From Bin87 sp965208015 (GTDB lineage Bacteria; Chloroflexota; Dehalococcoidia; Lucifugimonadales; UBA3495), in NCBI GenBank assembly GCA_965208015.1, contig OZ242308.1, positions 1-64,000 of the forward strand: 64,000 nucleotides of DNA, in the 5' to 3' direction. The position numbers and the translations under genes were made by a program. The notes under the pieces are model-generated. The model saw only the letters and a program-made list of their open reading frames with translations. It was not told where the DNA came from and did not search any database. Positions 34,501-38,311 of this stretch are shown one piece after another; the stretch's first letter is position 1, and each line of letters begins with the position of its first letter.

Positions 34501-37216
34501 GCGCCGTGTGGACCGAGACCGCGGCGGGATCCGTGTTCGTTCCGTTGCCGAGCCTTGTGTGGTTCGGGTGGCTGCCGATCACGGCCACGTAGTACCCGAA
34601 CGGGTTGCGCCCGGTGGTGAACTGGTTCCCTATGTGGCTTCTCGAATTGGTCCAGCGCTGTGTCGGGCCGAGCGTGTTGACCCAGACCGTCCTGGTGTCC
34701 ACGGGCGGCGCGGCCCAGCCGGCGTCGGCCAGCGCCAGCGTGTGGATCGCCGGGCGGCGGGCGCTGTCGGTGCTGGCGTTCTCCAGCACCAGCATGCTGG
34801 TGCCGTCGGACCAGATGCTGACGTAGTTGGCGCCGGCGCGGTCCAGCACCATGTCCTTGCCGGGGTGGCGCTTGCCGTCGGTGAGCCGGTAGGCGTAGGC
34901 GACCTCTTCGTCGTTGTCGACGACCCACACCCACGTGCCGTCCGACCAGAGGTCGCGCGGCTCGCCGTTGTCGGGGTGCAGCTCGATGTCCTTGCCCGCG
35001 TCGCGGGTGAAGTCGGAGAGCTGGTAGGCGTACACCTTGTCGTCGGTCGAGTCGGCCACCCACGCAGTGGTGCCGTCGGACCAGATGCCCCGGGGGGCGC
35101 TGTTGTCGGTATCAAGGCTCAGGTTGGTGCCGGCTCGGGACTTGTCGCTCTGGAGGTACCGGTAGACGGTGCGGCTTCCGCTCTGGACCACGTACACGTG
35201 GGTGCTGTCCGACCAGATGCCGGTGGGCTTGTCGTTGCCCGAGGCGAGCTGCCACTGCTGTTCGGGCTGCACGTTCCCGCTGGACAGGTCATAGACCCGT
35301 ATCGCCCTGGAGGACCAGTTGCCCACCCACAGCACCGAGCCGTCGGGGGACCACAGCCCGGTCGGGCTGCCCTGGCCGGCCTGGAGGTGCCCGAAGTCGG
35401 TCAGGGTGCGCACGGCGGCCTCGTTGGATGCCTCCGCCTCGCCCTGGCCGTTCACGGCCCGCACCTGGAAGGTGTAGGTGCGGCCGTGCTCGAGGCCGGC
35501 CACGGTGTGGCTCGCGGTGCCGGGGCCGCTGTCGGCAATGGCGGTCCAGCTGCTGTAGCTGTCGCCTCCCCGCTTGCGACGCACCTCGAACCCGGTGATG
35601 GCCGAGTGGCCGTCGCCGGGAACGGTCCACGCCAGGTCCACCTCGCCGATGGCATCGGTCGAGGCGGTGAGGTCGTCGATGGCGTCGGGCGGCGCGGCCG
35701 GGGTGGCGCCGGCCGAATTTGAGTCGGCGCCGGAACCCAGCACGTTGCGGGCCCGCACCTGGAAGGTGTAGGCGGTGCCGTTGGCGAGCCCGGTCACCGT
35801 GTGCTCCTCGGCGGCGCCGTCGAAGGGCTGGATGCGGGTCCAAGCGCTCCACGTGGTGCCGCCGTTGGTGCTCTGGCGGTACTGGAACAAGAGGAGCCGC
35901 GAGCCGCCGTTGCCGGGAACAGTCCACGACAGAGTCACCTCGGCATTGCCCGCGACGGCCGACAGGTCGTCGATGGCGTGCGGGACGCCCACCGGCCTGG
36001 CGCTCACCTCGTTGGAGAGGCCGCCGACACCCACATCGTTGCGGGCGCGCACCACGATGGTGTGCTCGACGCCGGTGGTGAGCCCGCTCACGGTGTAGCC
36101 GGCGCGGTTGGCCCCGCCGTCGCCACTGTCGGGCACCGCCGTCCACGACGCCCATGTCGTGCCGCCGTCGGCGCTCGTGCGGTACTCGAAGCCGGTGATC
36201 GGCGAGCCGCGGGGGTCGGGCACGGTCCACGACAGCACCACGTCGGCGTTGCGCGCCAAGGCCTGAAGGTCGGTGATGGCGGCAGGGGTCTGAGACGTCG
36301 TTCCCGTGGTGCCGCTGGCGTTGTTGGAGGCATCCGCGTCGCCCTGCTCGTTCACGGCCCGGACCTGGAAGGTGTAGGCGGTGCCGCGGGCGAGCCCGGT
36401 CACCGCGTAGCTGTCGGTGTCGGGGCCGCTGTCGGCGATGGGGGTCCAGTCCGGGCTCCAGGTGGTGCCGCCGTCGGTGCTCTGGCGGTACTCGAACCCG
36501 GTGATCGGCGAGCCGCCGTCGCCGGGGACGGTCCACGACAGCGTCACCCGTTCGACGCTCGCCGCGGCCGACAGGTCGTCGATCGCGGCGGGCTTCTCGA
36601 CCGGATTGGCGTTGCCGTGGAGCGTCATCTCATAGGCGATGCTGCTGAAGCAGCTAGGCACCTCGCCCGACTCCGATTCGCACAGCCGACCGAAGCTCCA
36701 CCCGGCCGCGCTGGTGCTGTTCGCTGCGGTCGACCCAATCAGATTCCCGAAGATCCGCTCGTCGGACTCCAAGTGGATCCAGTACAAGGTGTCCTTGTCG
36801 AGCTGGACCGATGTCGCCAGCGTGAAGCGATTCGCCCCTGACACCCACGAGTTCGGAGGCGTGAAAGTAGCCAGCGCCGTGTCCGCCGGGCTGCCGTCGT
36901 CGTCAGCGCGCAACGTGAGCACCAGCGGAACGCCATCAGCGAAATTCTGAGGGAATCTGCCCGTGATCGAGACGCCGGTCAGCTCATAGCCCACATCGTG
37001 GCCGCCGGTACGGAACCCCTGCGCCTCCCAGTCGTTGACGCTGAAATCAAAGAAGCTGACCGTGGGTAGGCCGACGTTGCTGAGCAGCACCGTCTCGGTC
37101 TCGGTCTGGGCGTGGCCGGGCGCGGCTGACACGAGTACGCCGACCAGAACGGCGAAGGCTCCGAGGACGACCGCCCATGAACGTGCTGTGGAATATTTAT
37201 TCCGAACGAGAAGCAA
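16505..37216 (-). CDS. Giant 6,903-residue surface protein C
   Basis: Uninterrupted 20.7-kb frame. The N-terminus has a signal peptide (basic RNKYSTARSW, hydrophobic AVVLGAFAVLVGVLV, cleavage near GHA-Q). Next come an anchor-like domain, about five FN3 domains, a propeller of IWSDGT repeats, another anchor-like domain, FN3, a second propeller and further anchor-like and FN3 domains. The long central part alternates FN3 domains (TVTGLTNGSAYDFEVQA) with several Calx-beta domains (VTIAAGSDVTEGADAEFTL, ending SATVTVSDDDF). A PPC-like region near 18.7-20.1 kb, five Ig-like PTISGTAQVGETL repeats and the shared C-terminal domain follow. Only a TTG start (37216) without a ribosome site is available. 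The conserved start upstream (37329) and the MSRRLSS signal-peptide start (37259) are each in other frames, so the gene may be OFF or damaged at its 5' end. The inferred role is adhesion at the cell surface. Confidence 0.88.
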   Translation of the reverse strand: MLLVRNKYSTARSWAVVLGAFAVLVGVLVSAAPGHAQTETETVLLSNVGLPTVSFFDFSVNDWEAQGFRTGGHDVGYELTGVSITGRFPQNFADGVPLVLTLRADDDGSPADTALATFTPPNSWVSGANRFTLATSVQLDKDTLYWIHLESDERIFGNLIGSTAANSTSAAGWSFGRLCESESGEVPSCFSSIAYEMTLHGNANPVEKPAAIDDLSAAASVERVTLSWTVPGDGGSPITGFEYRQSTDGGTTWSPDWTPIADSGPDTDSYAVTGLARGTAYTFQVRAVNEQGDADASNNASGTTGTTSQTPAAITDLQALARNADVVLSWTVPDPRGSPITGFEYRTSADGGTTWASWTAVPDSGDGGANRAGYTVSGLTTGVEHTIVVRARNDVGVGGLSNEVSARPVGVPHAIDDLSAVAGNAEVTLSWTVPGNGGSRLLLFQYRQSTNGGTTWSAWTRIQPFDGAAEEHTVTGLANGTAYTFQVRARNVLGSGADSNSAGATPAAPPDAIDDLTASTDAIGEVDLAWTVPGDGHSAITGFEVRRKRGGDSYSSWTAIADSGPGTASHTVAGLEHGRTYTFQVRAVNGQGEAEASNEAAVRTLTDFGHLQAGQGSPTGLWSPDGSVLWVGNWSSRAIRVYDLSSGNVQPEQQWQLASGNDKPTGIWSDSTHVYVVQSGSRTVYRYLQSDKSRAGTNLSLDTDNSAPRGIWSDGTTAWVADSTDDKVYAYQLSDFTRDAGKDIELHPDNGEPRDLWSDGTWVWVVDNDEEVAYAYRLTDGKRHPGKDMVLDRAGANYVSIWSDGTSMLVLENASTDSARRPAIHTLALADAGWAAPPVDTRTVWVNTLGPTQRWTNSRSHIGNQFTTGRNPFGYYVAVIGSHPNHTRLGNGTNTDPAAVSVHTARPPNGNKLFDLTVDTTGTHRYHQTPASAGADAVLRPNTDYWVRFAAPSTSDRIGLYVRDPVNSPIAGSDGWSLNNEIYVHESSVTSFSTRIGTSAVNLVFGGHACIDEHCSNVLGDWPSAPQNMTLSRDGDTGIVVQWAPPLSAGNHPHYEIDGYLVEVSTDGGTTWTELEADLAPDTRSYSHDSTDPIADQRYRVVASNINGYTDDRYRSPGARLTSFSSLSLANDNPHGIWSPDGSVLWATQNGSTQIYAYDLADETADAGEAWTLHTDNNNPRHLWSNDSYIWVTEADSRTVYQYNEADRTFSTTRSLRSGNDDPNGIWSNGRQVWVADDVDDKLYAHRLSDFNSWSGLDMDLHADNDDPRGIWSDGATIWVLDEADERIYAYGFRSSNRGTRQPHFDILLDRAGVQYRGIWSDGTTMFVLESARAHATREPRIHRVPMPGDLLLSNAASSATATATDINQSDAVTQSFSTGDNYGGYLLNGISLVSSQAESGVPLTVTLRADDGGAPSSETLATFTNPGEWVAGANFLNLAPRVHLAPSATYWVHLEASGEVFVDRLGVLTADSGSAEGWSFTQSCTAADDCADEAFKMTLYGTAVPEHILVSNTEIDLDGAFNFSFSDVTSWAQPFITGSSSAGYDLTEVAVIGTAASAALPPTVTVTLRARDSVNTENADAEIPSNTPLATFANPESWVAGLNVFELDSPFTLDPDTKYFVHFVVSGGSLQTKYSSSLELDSFQPGWSIGDRRYQPLGGTAFNDSETGDGSIPIRIRGTVNPITVPRAIDDLSADKGDGSVTLTWTAPYHGGSPITKLQYRYKTDGSYQSWTDISDSGPATTTHTVTGLTNGATYTFQVRAVSDVGNADSSNEAAATPGFNPEAIDDLSAAAGDASVTLNWTLPGDGGSPITRFEHRHSTDGGTTWGSWTGFGRSGPTTVTGLVSGLVNGTEYTFQVRAVNAEGVGPDSNNATATPFGAPGAIDDLSAAAGDAKVELSWSAPDNGGAAITKFQYRQKEGSDDYGSWTDIDGSGAATESHTVTGLTNGTAYTFEVRAVNPGGDGAASNEATATPQGLPVVTIAAGADVTEGADAVFTLTRNDTTGALTVTVAVTETEDMVASSDEGSQTVDFTDGSDTATLTVPTVDDTVDEDDSKVTATIETGTDYAVGADGSATVTVSDDEVAAPGAPASLTAAAEGTEATLTWTAPSDDGGATVDMYRYRHKLATDTDFGDWTEVAATTLTATVTGLTGGSAYDFEVQARNSVGWGPSASASATAAAPVLASNDGQTPLDAGAPFQEYSWLGQQFTTGAHAGTSLKSVGLIGTQAQSLVPVTVTLRSDNGSNRPSTGANAVLATFASPSAWIAGENLFTLSSPYELERDTKYWVYIDVSATISNTDVADVAITFSGSLDERSKAGWSFGRACDNDTCSDNYRFQMVVRGTLGGPVVTIAAGSDVTEGADAEFTLTRGDTTGALAVTVEVSETGDMVDAGDEGSQTVDFADGTATATLSVSTVDDSADETNSHVTATIQSGAGYGVGTPSWDTVTVADNDFSVPGAPTSLTATAGNAQVSLSWSAPSSDGGAAVTMYRHRHKLSSAATWGSWTEVSATTLTATVTGLTNDSGYDFEVQASNSVGWGESASATATPKVPDPVLLSNTGQTSRVTGDNINRYDWSAQQFTTGSNTAGYTLSSIVLSGLLPEATVPMTVTLRADNGSGRPSSTDLATFANPPSWADGDNVFILSTPVELNANTGYWVYMVATAQIQMRLTGSTSADSGSLSGWSFGDVCDNSNCYTGDDYQVALRGTVKVTVTAPGAPTSLTATAGDAQVDLSWAAPSDDGGAAVDKYRHHHKLSSASAWGAWTEAAGTTATVTGLTNGSVYDFEVQAQNSVGWGESASASATPKAPDPVLVSNTGKASIAPDTLNLHSTGPNHGQQFTTGSDAAGYMLSSVSVKGGVVNDSVPMTVTLRADDSGAPSSTVLATFANPPSWALGDNVFTLSAPVELDADTTYWVYMVATAEIRVNFTSDTSVDSESLAGWSMGTRCSSAAGETCTAPSVDRRLQIALRGTVNLDSVLLKNTDQSSDGSSVVPSAADGFAGQQFTTGSNLGGYTLRSVTVPLGLSGTPTMTMSLRADDGSDMPASAVLATFAAPSPLVDGDNVFTLSTPYELEADTTYWLYMTATSGAESDFVNSVTADSDSQAGWSFGRSCDANGCYNNSAIHVVLRGTVRSVEAPGAPTSLTATAGNAQAELSWAAPSDDGGAAVDKYRHRHKLTSASTWGSWTEVSAATLSATVTGLTNDSAYDFEVQANNSAGWGASASASATPTATVVLVSNAGQGQDWHVDSISTKAQRFTTGSNSAGYTLTSVEIISEDTEGDDAAVSVCTVNASGHPTSDCTALTAPGSFAAGTLAFTAPANTKLDADTTYTVVISSPDYDSLDLDTTDSDGEDAGGATGWSIADAYESGVLGSYSTTPSGDSIRITVKGTPRIVPGAPTSLTATAGDAQVGLSWAAPSDDGGAAVTKYRHRHKLTSASDADWGTWIEVLTGTTATVTGLTNGSAYDFQVQANNSAGWGASASASATPRTVPGSPTSFSATAGDAQVSLSWSAPSNNGGAAVDMYRYRHKLGTETDFGDWTEVSAATLSATVTGLTNGSAYDFEVQAQNSVGWGASASASATPATAPGAPTSFTATAGDAQVSLSWSAPSSDGGAAVDMYRYRHKLGTETDFGDWTEVSAATLSATVTGLTNGGAYDFEVQAQNSVGWGASASASATPATVPGAPTSFAATAGDAQVGLSWAAPSSNGGAAVTKYRHRHKLSSGSTWGSWTEVTGTTATVTGLTNGSAYDFEAQAQNSVGWGASASASATPATVPGAPTSFAATAGDAQVSLSWAAPASDGGAAVTKYRHRHKLSSGSTWGSWTEVTGTTATVTGLTNGSAYDFEVQANNSVGWGASASASATPAATVVAPGAPASLTATAGDGQATLGWTAPSSDGGAAVTMYRHRHKLGTETAFGDWTEVSAATLSATVTGLTNGGAYDFEVQAQNSVGWGAAASASTTLTAPVVTIAAGSDVTEGADAEFTLTRDLTAGTLAVTVAVSETEDMVASSDEGSQTVDFTDGTATATLSVSTVDDSADESDSDVSAAIQTGTGYTVGSDSSATVTVADNDFSVPGAPTGLSASAGDGQVALSWTVPGDGGSAITKFQVRRKEGAGAFGSWSDISGSGAATASHTVTGLTNGTAYTFEVRAVNAVGEGAASNQASATPSATATAPGAPASLTATAGDGQATLGWTAPSSDGGAAVTMYRYRHKLGTETAFGDWTEVSATTLTATVTGLTNGSAYDFEVQAQNSVGWGAAASASTTLTAPVVTIAAGSDVTEGADAVFTLTRDLTSGTLAVTVAVSETEDMVTSGDEGSQTVDFTDGTATATLSVSTVDDSADESDSDVSAAIQTGTGYTVGSDSSATVTVSDDDFSVPGAPTSLSASAGDAQVALSWTVPGDGGSAITKFQVRRKEGAGAFGSWSDISGSGAATASHTVTGLTNGTAYTFEVRAVNAVGEGAASNQASATPSATATAPGAPASLTATAGDGQATLSWTAPSSDGGAAVTMYRHRHKLTSAATWGSWTEVSATTLTATVTGLTNGSAYDFEVQAQNSVGWGASASASATPATVPGAPTSFAATAGDTEVSLSWAAPSNDGGAAVSMYRYRHKLTSAATWGSWTEVSGTTAMVTGLTNGSAYDFEVEAENSVGWGASASASATPSAAATVPGAPASLTATAGVKQIALSWTAPASDGGAAITGYTLQVSDSDPSGTANWADVSPQPQGTATTYTHTGLGNGAQRWYQVSATNSVGAGAYSASATATTHSVPGAPASLTATAGDGKVDLIWTAPSSDGGASVSMYRHRHKLSSASAWGSWTEVSATTLTATVTGLTNGSAYDFEVQAQNSVGWGASASASATPSATATAPGAPASLTATAGVKQIALSWTAPASDGGAAITGYTLQVSDSDPSGTANWADVSPQPQGTATTYTHTGLGDGAQRWYRVSATNSVGAGAYSASATATTHNVPGAPASLTATAGDGKVDLSWTAPGSDGGAAVTMYRYRHKLNSATNWGSWTEVSATTLTATVTGLTNGGAYDFEVQAQNSVGWGAAASASTTLTAPVVTIAAGSDVTEGADAVFTLTRDLTSGALAVTVAVSETEDMVASSDEGSQTVDFTDGTATATLSVSTVDDSADESDSDVSAAIQTGTGYTVGSDSSATVTVSDDDFSVPGAPTSLSASAGDGQVSLSWAAPSSNGGAAVTKYRHRHKLSSASTWGSWTEVTGTSATVTGLTNGSGYDFEVQAQNSEGWGASASASATPTATVTLISNVGQGGDDSATSNLRYSQRFTTGSNAPGYTLTSVELVSEDAEGDDASVSVCTVDGSGLPTSTCTALTAPGSFAAGTLVFTAPSDTTLDASTTYTLLIRSPGRDPLTLDSTTSNGEDTGKAAGWSIANAYQIQDGGGNWLTTSSGESIRITVKGTVRPVVAPGAPTSLTATAGVKQIALSWTAPASDGGAAITGYTLQASDSDPSGTANWADVSPQPQGTATTYTHTGLGNGAERWYRVSATNSVGAGAYSASATATTHNVPARPASLTATAGDAQVALIWTAPSSDGGASVTKYRHRHKLSSASAWGSWTEVTGTTATVTGLTNGSAYDFEVEAENSAGWGASASASATPATVPGAPTSFAATAGDTEVSLSWSAPSSDGGAAVTKYRHRHKLGSANSWGSWTEVTGTTATVTGLTNGSAYDFEVQANNSAGWGASASASATPAEQEVLLSTTGSVGGLLGGEDLHEVQFEEGRYYRVQVTGWGSNPMWGEPRIAVLDSQYRELVNNRYNRGPTTHGPDWDYSGDGLGAKQKRFWYWLLPSSQRTPDTPDYWNPYYVDKSDGGTGLAGAWRVDMADLAECPEATMCTMERTPEHFTQDDISYLNPFTFKAPASGTYFVQLRSQYYNRNGYRLTVTRVDTSGDDEPVESAATAATAAADGSYHQFRLEFPFDRDWVKFANLTVGNSYEVRVKGSIVYGCYDCRTVAHLMSIRDADGAVVDSTGAYPSRQTFTATSTTHFVVAGSRGGERGMWTGRDTRWYVKVTDQSGAGGQSGAQPRSDGSDGGVSSKNAAPTSKSDAPTAPAPVVDDYGDTPDSAQPLADGEVLAGEIETSGDKDWFRAELTAGHRWRVRVIPADRDGEYEVNLYGVYDANGNLLVSWSADWFAVDLHPPADGVHYFAVGSDNPEAVGAYTIKLKDMGPSDRDPRPRPETGLPTISGTAQVGETLTVDTSGISDEDGLTNATFSYQWAADGEDIAGATGSTYTLVDADEGKAISVTVSFTDDAGNEESLTSAATAAVEARPNSPATGAPTTSGTAQVGETLTADASGIADEDGLTNAAFGYQWAADGADISGATDTTYTLVDADAGKAISVTVSFTDDAGNGESLTSAATAAVEAKPKQLPELPAGSTILWSADMTVVDYGAGAIGAGSADLFANQVSADNHEAQWLWSYTPDRQVDLSLLTAIMDTEDLVLHIGELELPFTDASGSFSNFTWYDVDVDWGDGQTLPVRIARVAQVSEPAENTPATGLPTISGTAQVGETLTADTSGISDEDGLDNVSYSYQWQAGGADIADATDATYTLADADAGKTVSVTVSFTDDVGNEESLTSAATAAVEAKPNSPATGAPTTSGTAQVGETLTADTSGIADEDGLDNVSFTYQWQADGADIAGATGSTYTLVDADAGKAIGVTVSFTDDAGNAESLTSAATEAVAPMPNSPATGTPTISGTAQVSETLTADTSGIADEDGLTNATFSYQWQTDGAEIAGATDSTYTLVDADEGKAVSVTVSFTDDAGNEESLTSAATAAVAGPPAEPLTASFSNGPSSHDGENFFTFELHFSEEFSVSYKRLRDQAFIASGGDVTRAKRLEGGSNIGWRIHVRPDGDGAVSIILPETTDCDDDGAICAGDGRMLSNRSELTVSGP
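21740..25400 (-). repeat. Near-identical internal Calx-beta/FN3 repeats
   Basis: Within gene C, DNA blocks at about 21.74-22.11 kb, 24.11-24.48 kb and 25.02-25.40 kb encode almost identical Calx-beta domains. The phrase GCCGGTCTGGATCGCGGCGC recurs near 21790, 24166 and 25077. FN3 blocks near 20.65, 22.33 and 22.93 kb are likewise almost identical. Such DNA-level identity implies recent duplication or ongoing conversion, and it is also a risk for assembly collapse. Confidence 0.8.
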
Positions 37217-37329
37217 AGAAGGCCCGCCCGCGGAGAGTGGAGGAGAGGCGGCGGCTCATGACGCCGCCCCCGGAGGCGCCCAAAGTCGGGGGGGGGGGGG
37301 GGTACTAGACGGATTCCGCGCTTGGTCAT
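37217..37329 (-). other. Out-of-frame 5' coding leader of gene C, with C15 tract
   Basis: The conserved start ATGACCAAG (37329) opens MTKRGIRLV, then a C15 run (37288-37302), then DFGRLRG... It leaves the frame of the gene and stops at 36979. The signal-peptide start MSRRLSSTLRGRAFF (37259) is in a second frame and ends at a TAA near 37197. The main ORF is in a third. Changing C15 to C14 or C17 and removing one T from CTTCTTTGC would join all parts into MTKRGIRLV...MSRRLSSTLRGRAFLLLVRNKYS. This mirrors the N-termini of the sister genes. Confidence 0.7.
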
Positions 37330-37549
37330 TGTGCTAAACACCTCTGGTCTGTATTGATTGATGGAACTCTGCAAGGACGCAGCCAAACGCAGCGGCGGGT
37401 GGAGTCCCACCGCCCGAACTGCGCTGGCGCGGGGCCTGACTGCCCAGCGGAACTCTCCCGTCCGCTGGGCAGCCAAGCTGCTATTATATTCAGAAGTGTA
37501 TGTGGTTGATGTGTTATTTCGGCGTATTTGGTGTGCAATCTTATGGGGC
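37330..37549 (-). promoter_or_regulatory. Conserved 5' module of gene C
   Basis: Minus-strand order: AT-rich core (37499-37549), TATAAT (37483-37488), perfect 12-bp hairpin CTGCCCAGCGGA-N9-TCCGCTGGGCAG (37440-37472), and CAGAGGTG 9 nt before the ATG at 37329. The hairpin is the best-preserved of the three modules and would sit at the very start of the transcript. Confidence 0.72.
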
Positions 37550-38252
37550 ACGCCGCCGGCTCGGTCATTCGCTGACCGGGACGCCGCCTGGCGAGCCGGG
37601 ATTGGGCGGACCGGTTGCCGGGGCTGCCCAATAACCCGGCGGGTTGCCGTGTCGTCAGGCCGGAACCGCCGCCCGGACCGGCCGCGTGGCGAGGCCCTGG
37701 CAGTGTCAGGTCCTTCCGGCCCGAGTGTGGTGATCCGGTCAGGTTGCGAGGACCCGACCGGCGCGTACGCCGGGCTCTGGCCGGGGCCGTTGGTGGTGCG
37801 GCGGTGAAGGTCTGGGCGTTGCCGGTCCCAGGCTCTATCGAGTGGCCTGGGCAGGTGGCGGCGCTGATGCCGGCCTCAGGGGCCTGCCCGTCGGCCCCCT
37901 GGTGACGGTGCACCGATCAGCGCCCGTCTGGCGTGTCCCAGCCGACATGGAAGCGCAGGCGGCGGCCAGCGGGACAATCGGATGCTCCAACGGGCAGGCG
38001 AGGCGCTGCGGGCCTTTCTGTGTTGTCGGTCCCGTTTGTACGCGGGACGCCCGAGCCTCGGCCCATGGTGTGGCCGGGACCCGGTCCTGTGGAACCGGAT
38101 CTCGCTGGCCCCGACGACCCGTCGCGCATTAAGCCAGGCCTGCTGGGTGATGCGACAATCCTGGCGCTGGACCTGCTGGAGAACGTCAACTGCCGGCCCG
38201 GCTACGGGCCGTAGAACCCCATGGCAACCGCCCCTCCGGGTTCCGGTATGCG
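37550..38252. other. Spacer DNA between cassettes C and D
   Basis: No gene I can support in about 700 bp. It begins with sequence shared with the regions after the other modules (ATTGGGCGGACC, GGGTTGCCGTG). Near 38085-38130 it carries a GTGGAACCGGATCTCGCTGG segment resembling 4556-4600. Short open frames here have no ribosome sites or family resemblance. Confidence 0.5.
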
Positions 38253-38285
38253 AGAGGGCCGGCGCTGCAATGGCGCCGGCCCTCT
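38253..38285 (-). terminator. 3' hairpin of giant gene D
   Basis: Perfect 13-bp inverted repeat AGAGGGCCGGCGC-N7-GCGCCGGCCCTCT, 27 nt after the stop of gene D. It is homologous to the terminators at 4620 and 16448. The T-run is replaced by CGCAT, so it may terminate less efficiently or act as an RNA-end stabiliser. Confidence 0.75.
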
Positions 38286-38311
38286 CCTGTCGCACCGACC
38301 CCGACCCGGCC

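Noticed and set aside
37933..38214. Plus-strand frame ending VNCRPGYGP
   Set aside because: No ribosome site; part overlaps a sequence repeated at 4556-4600 that does not keep the frame.
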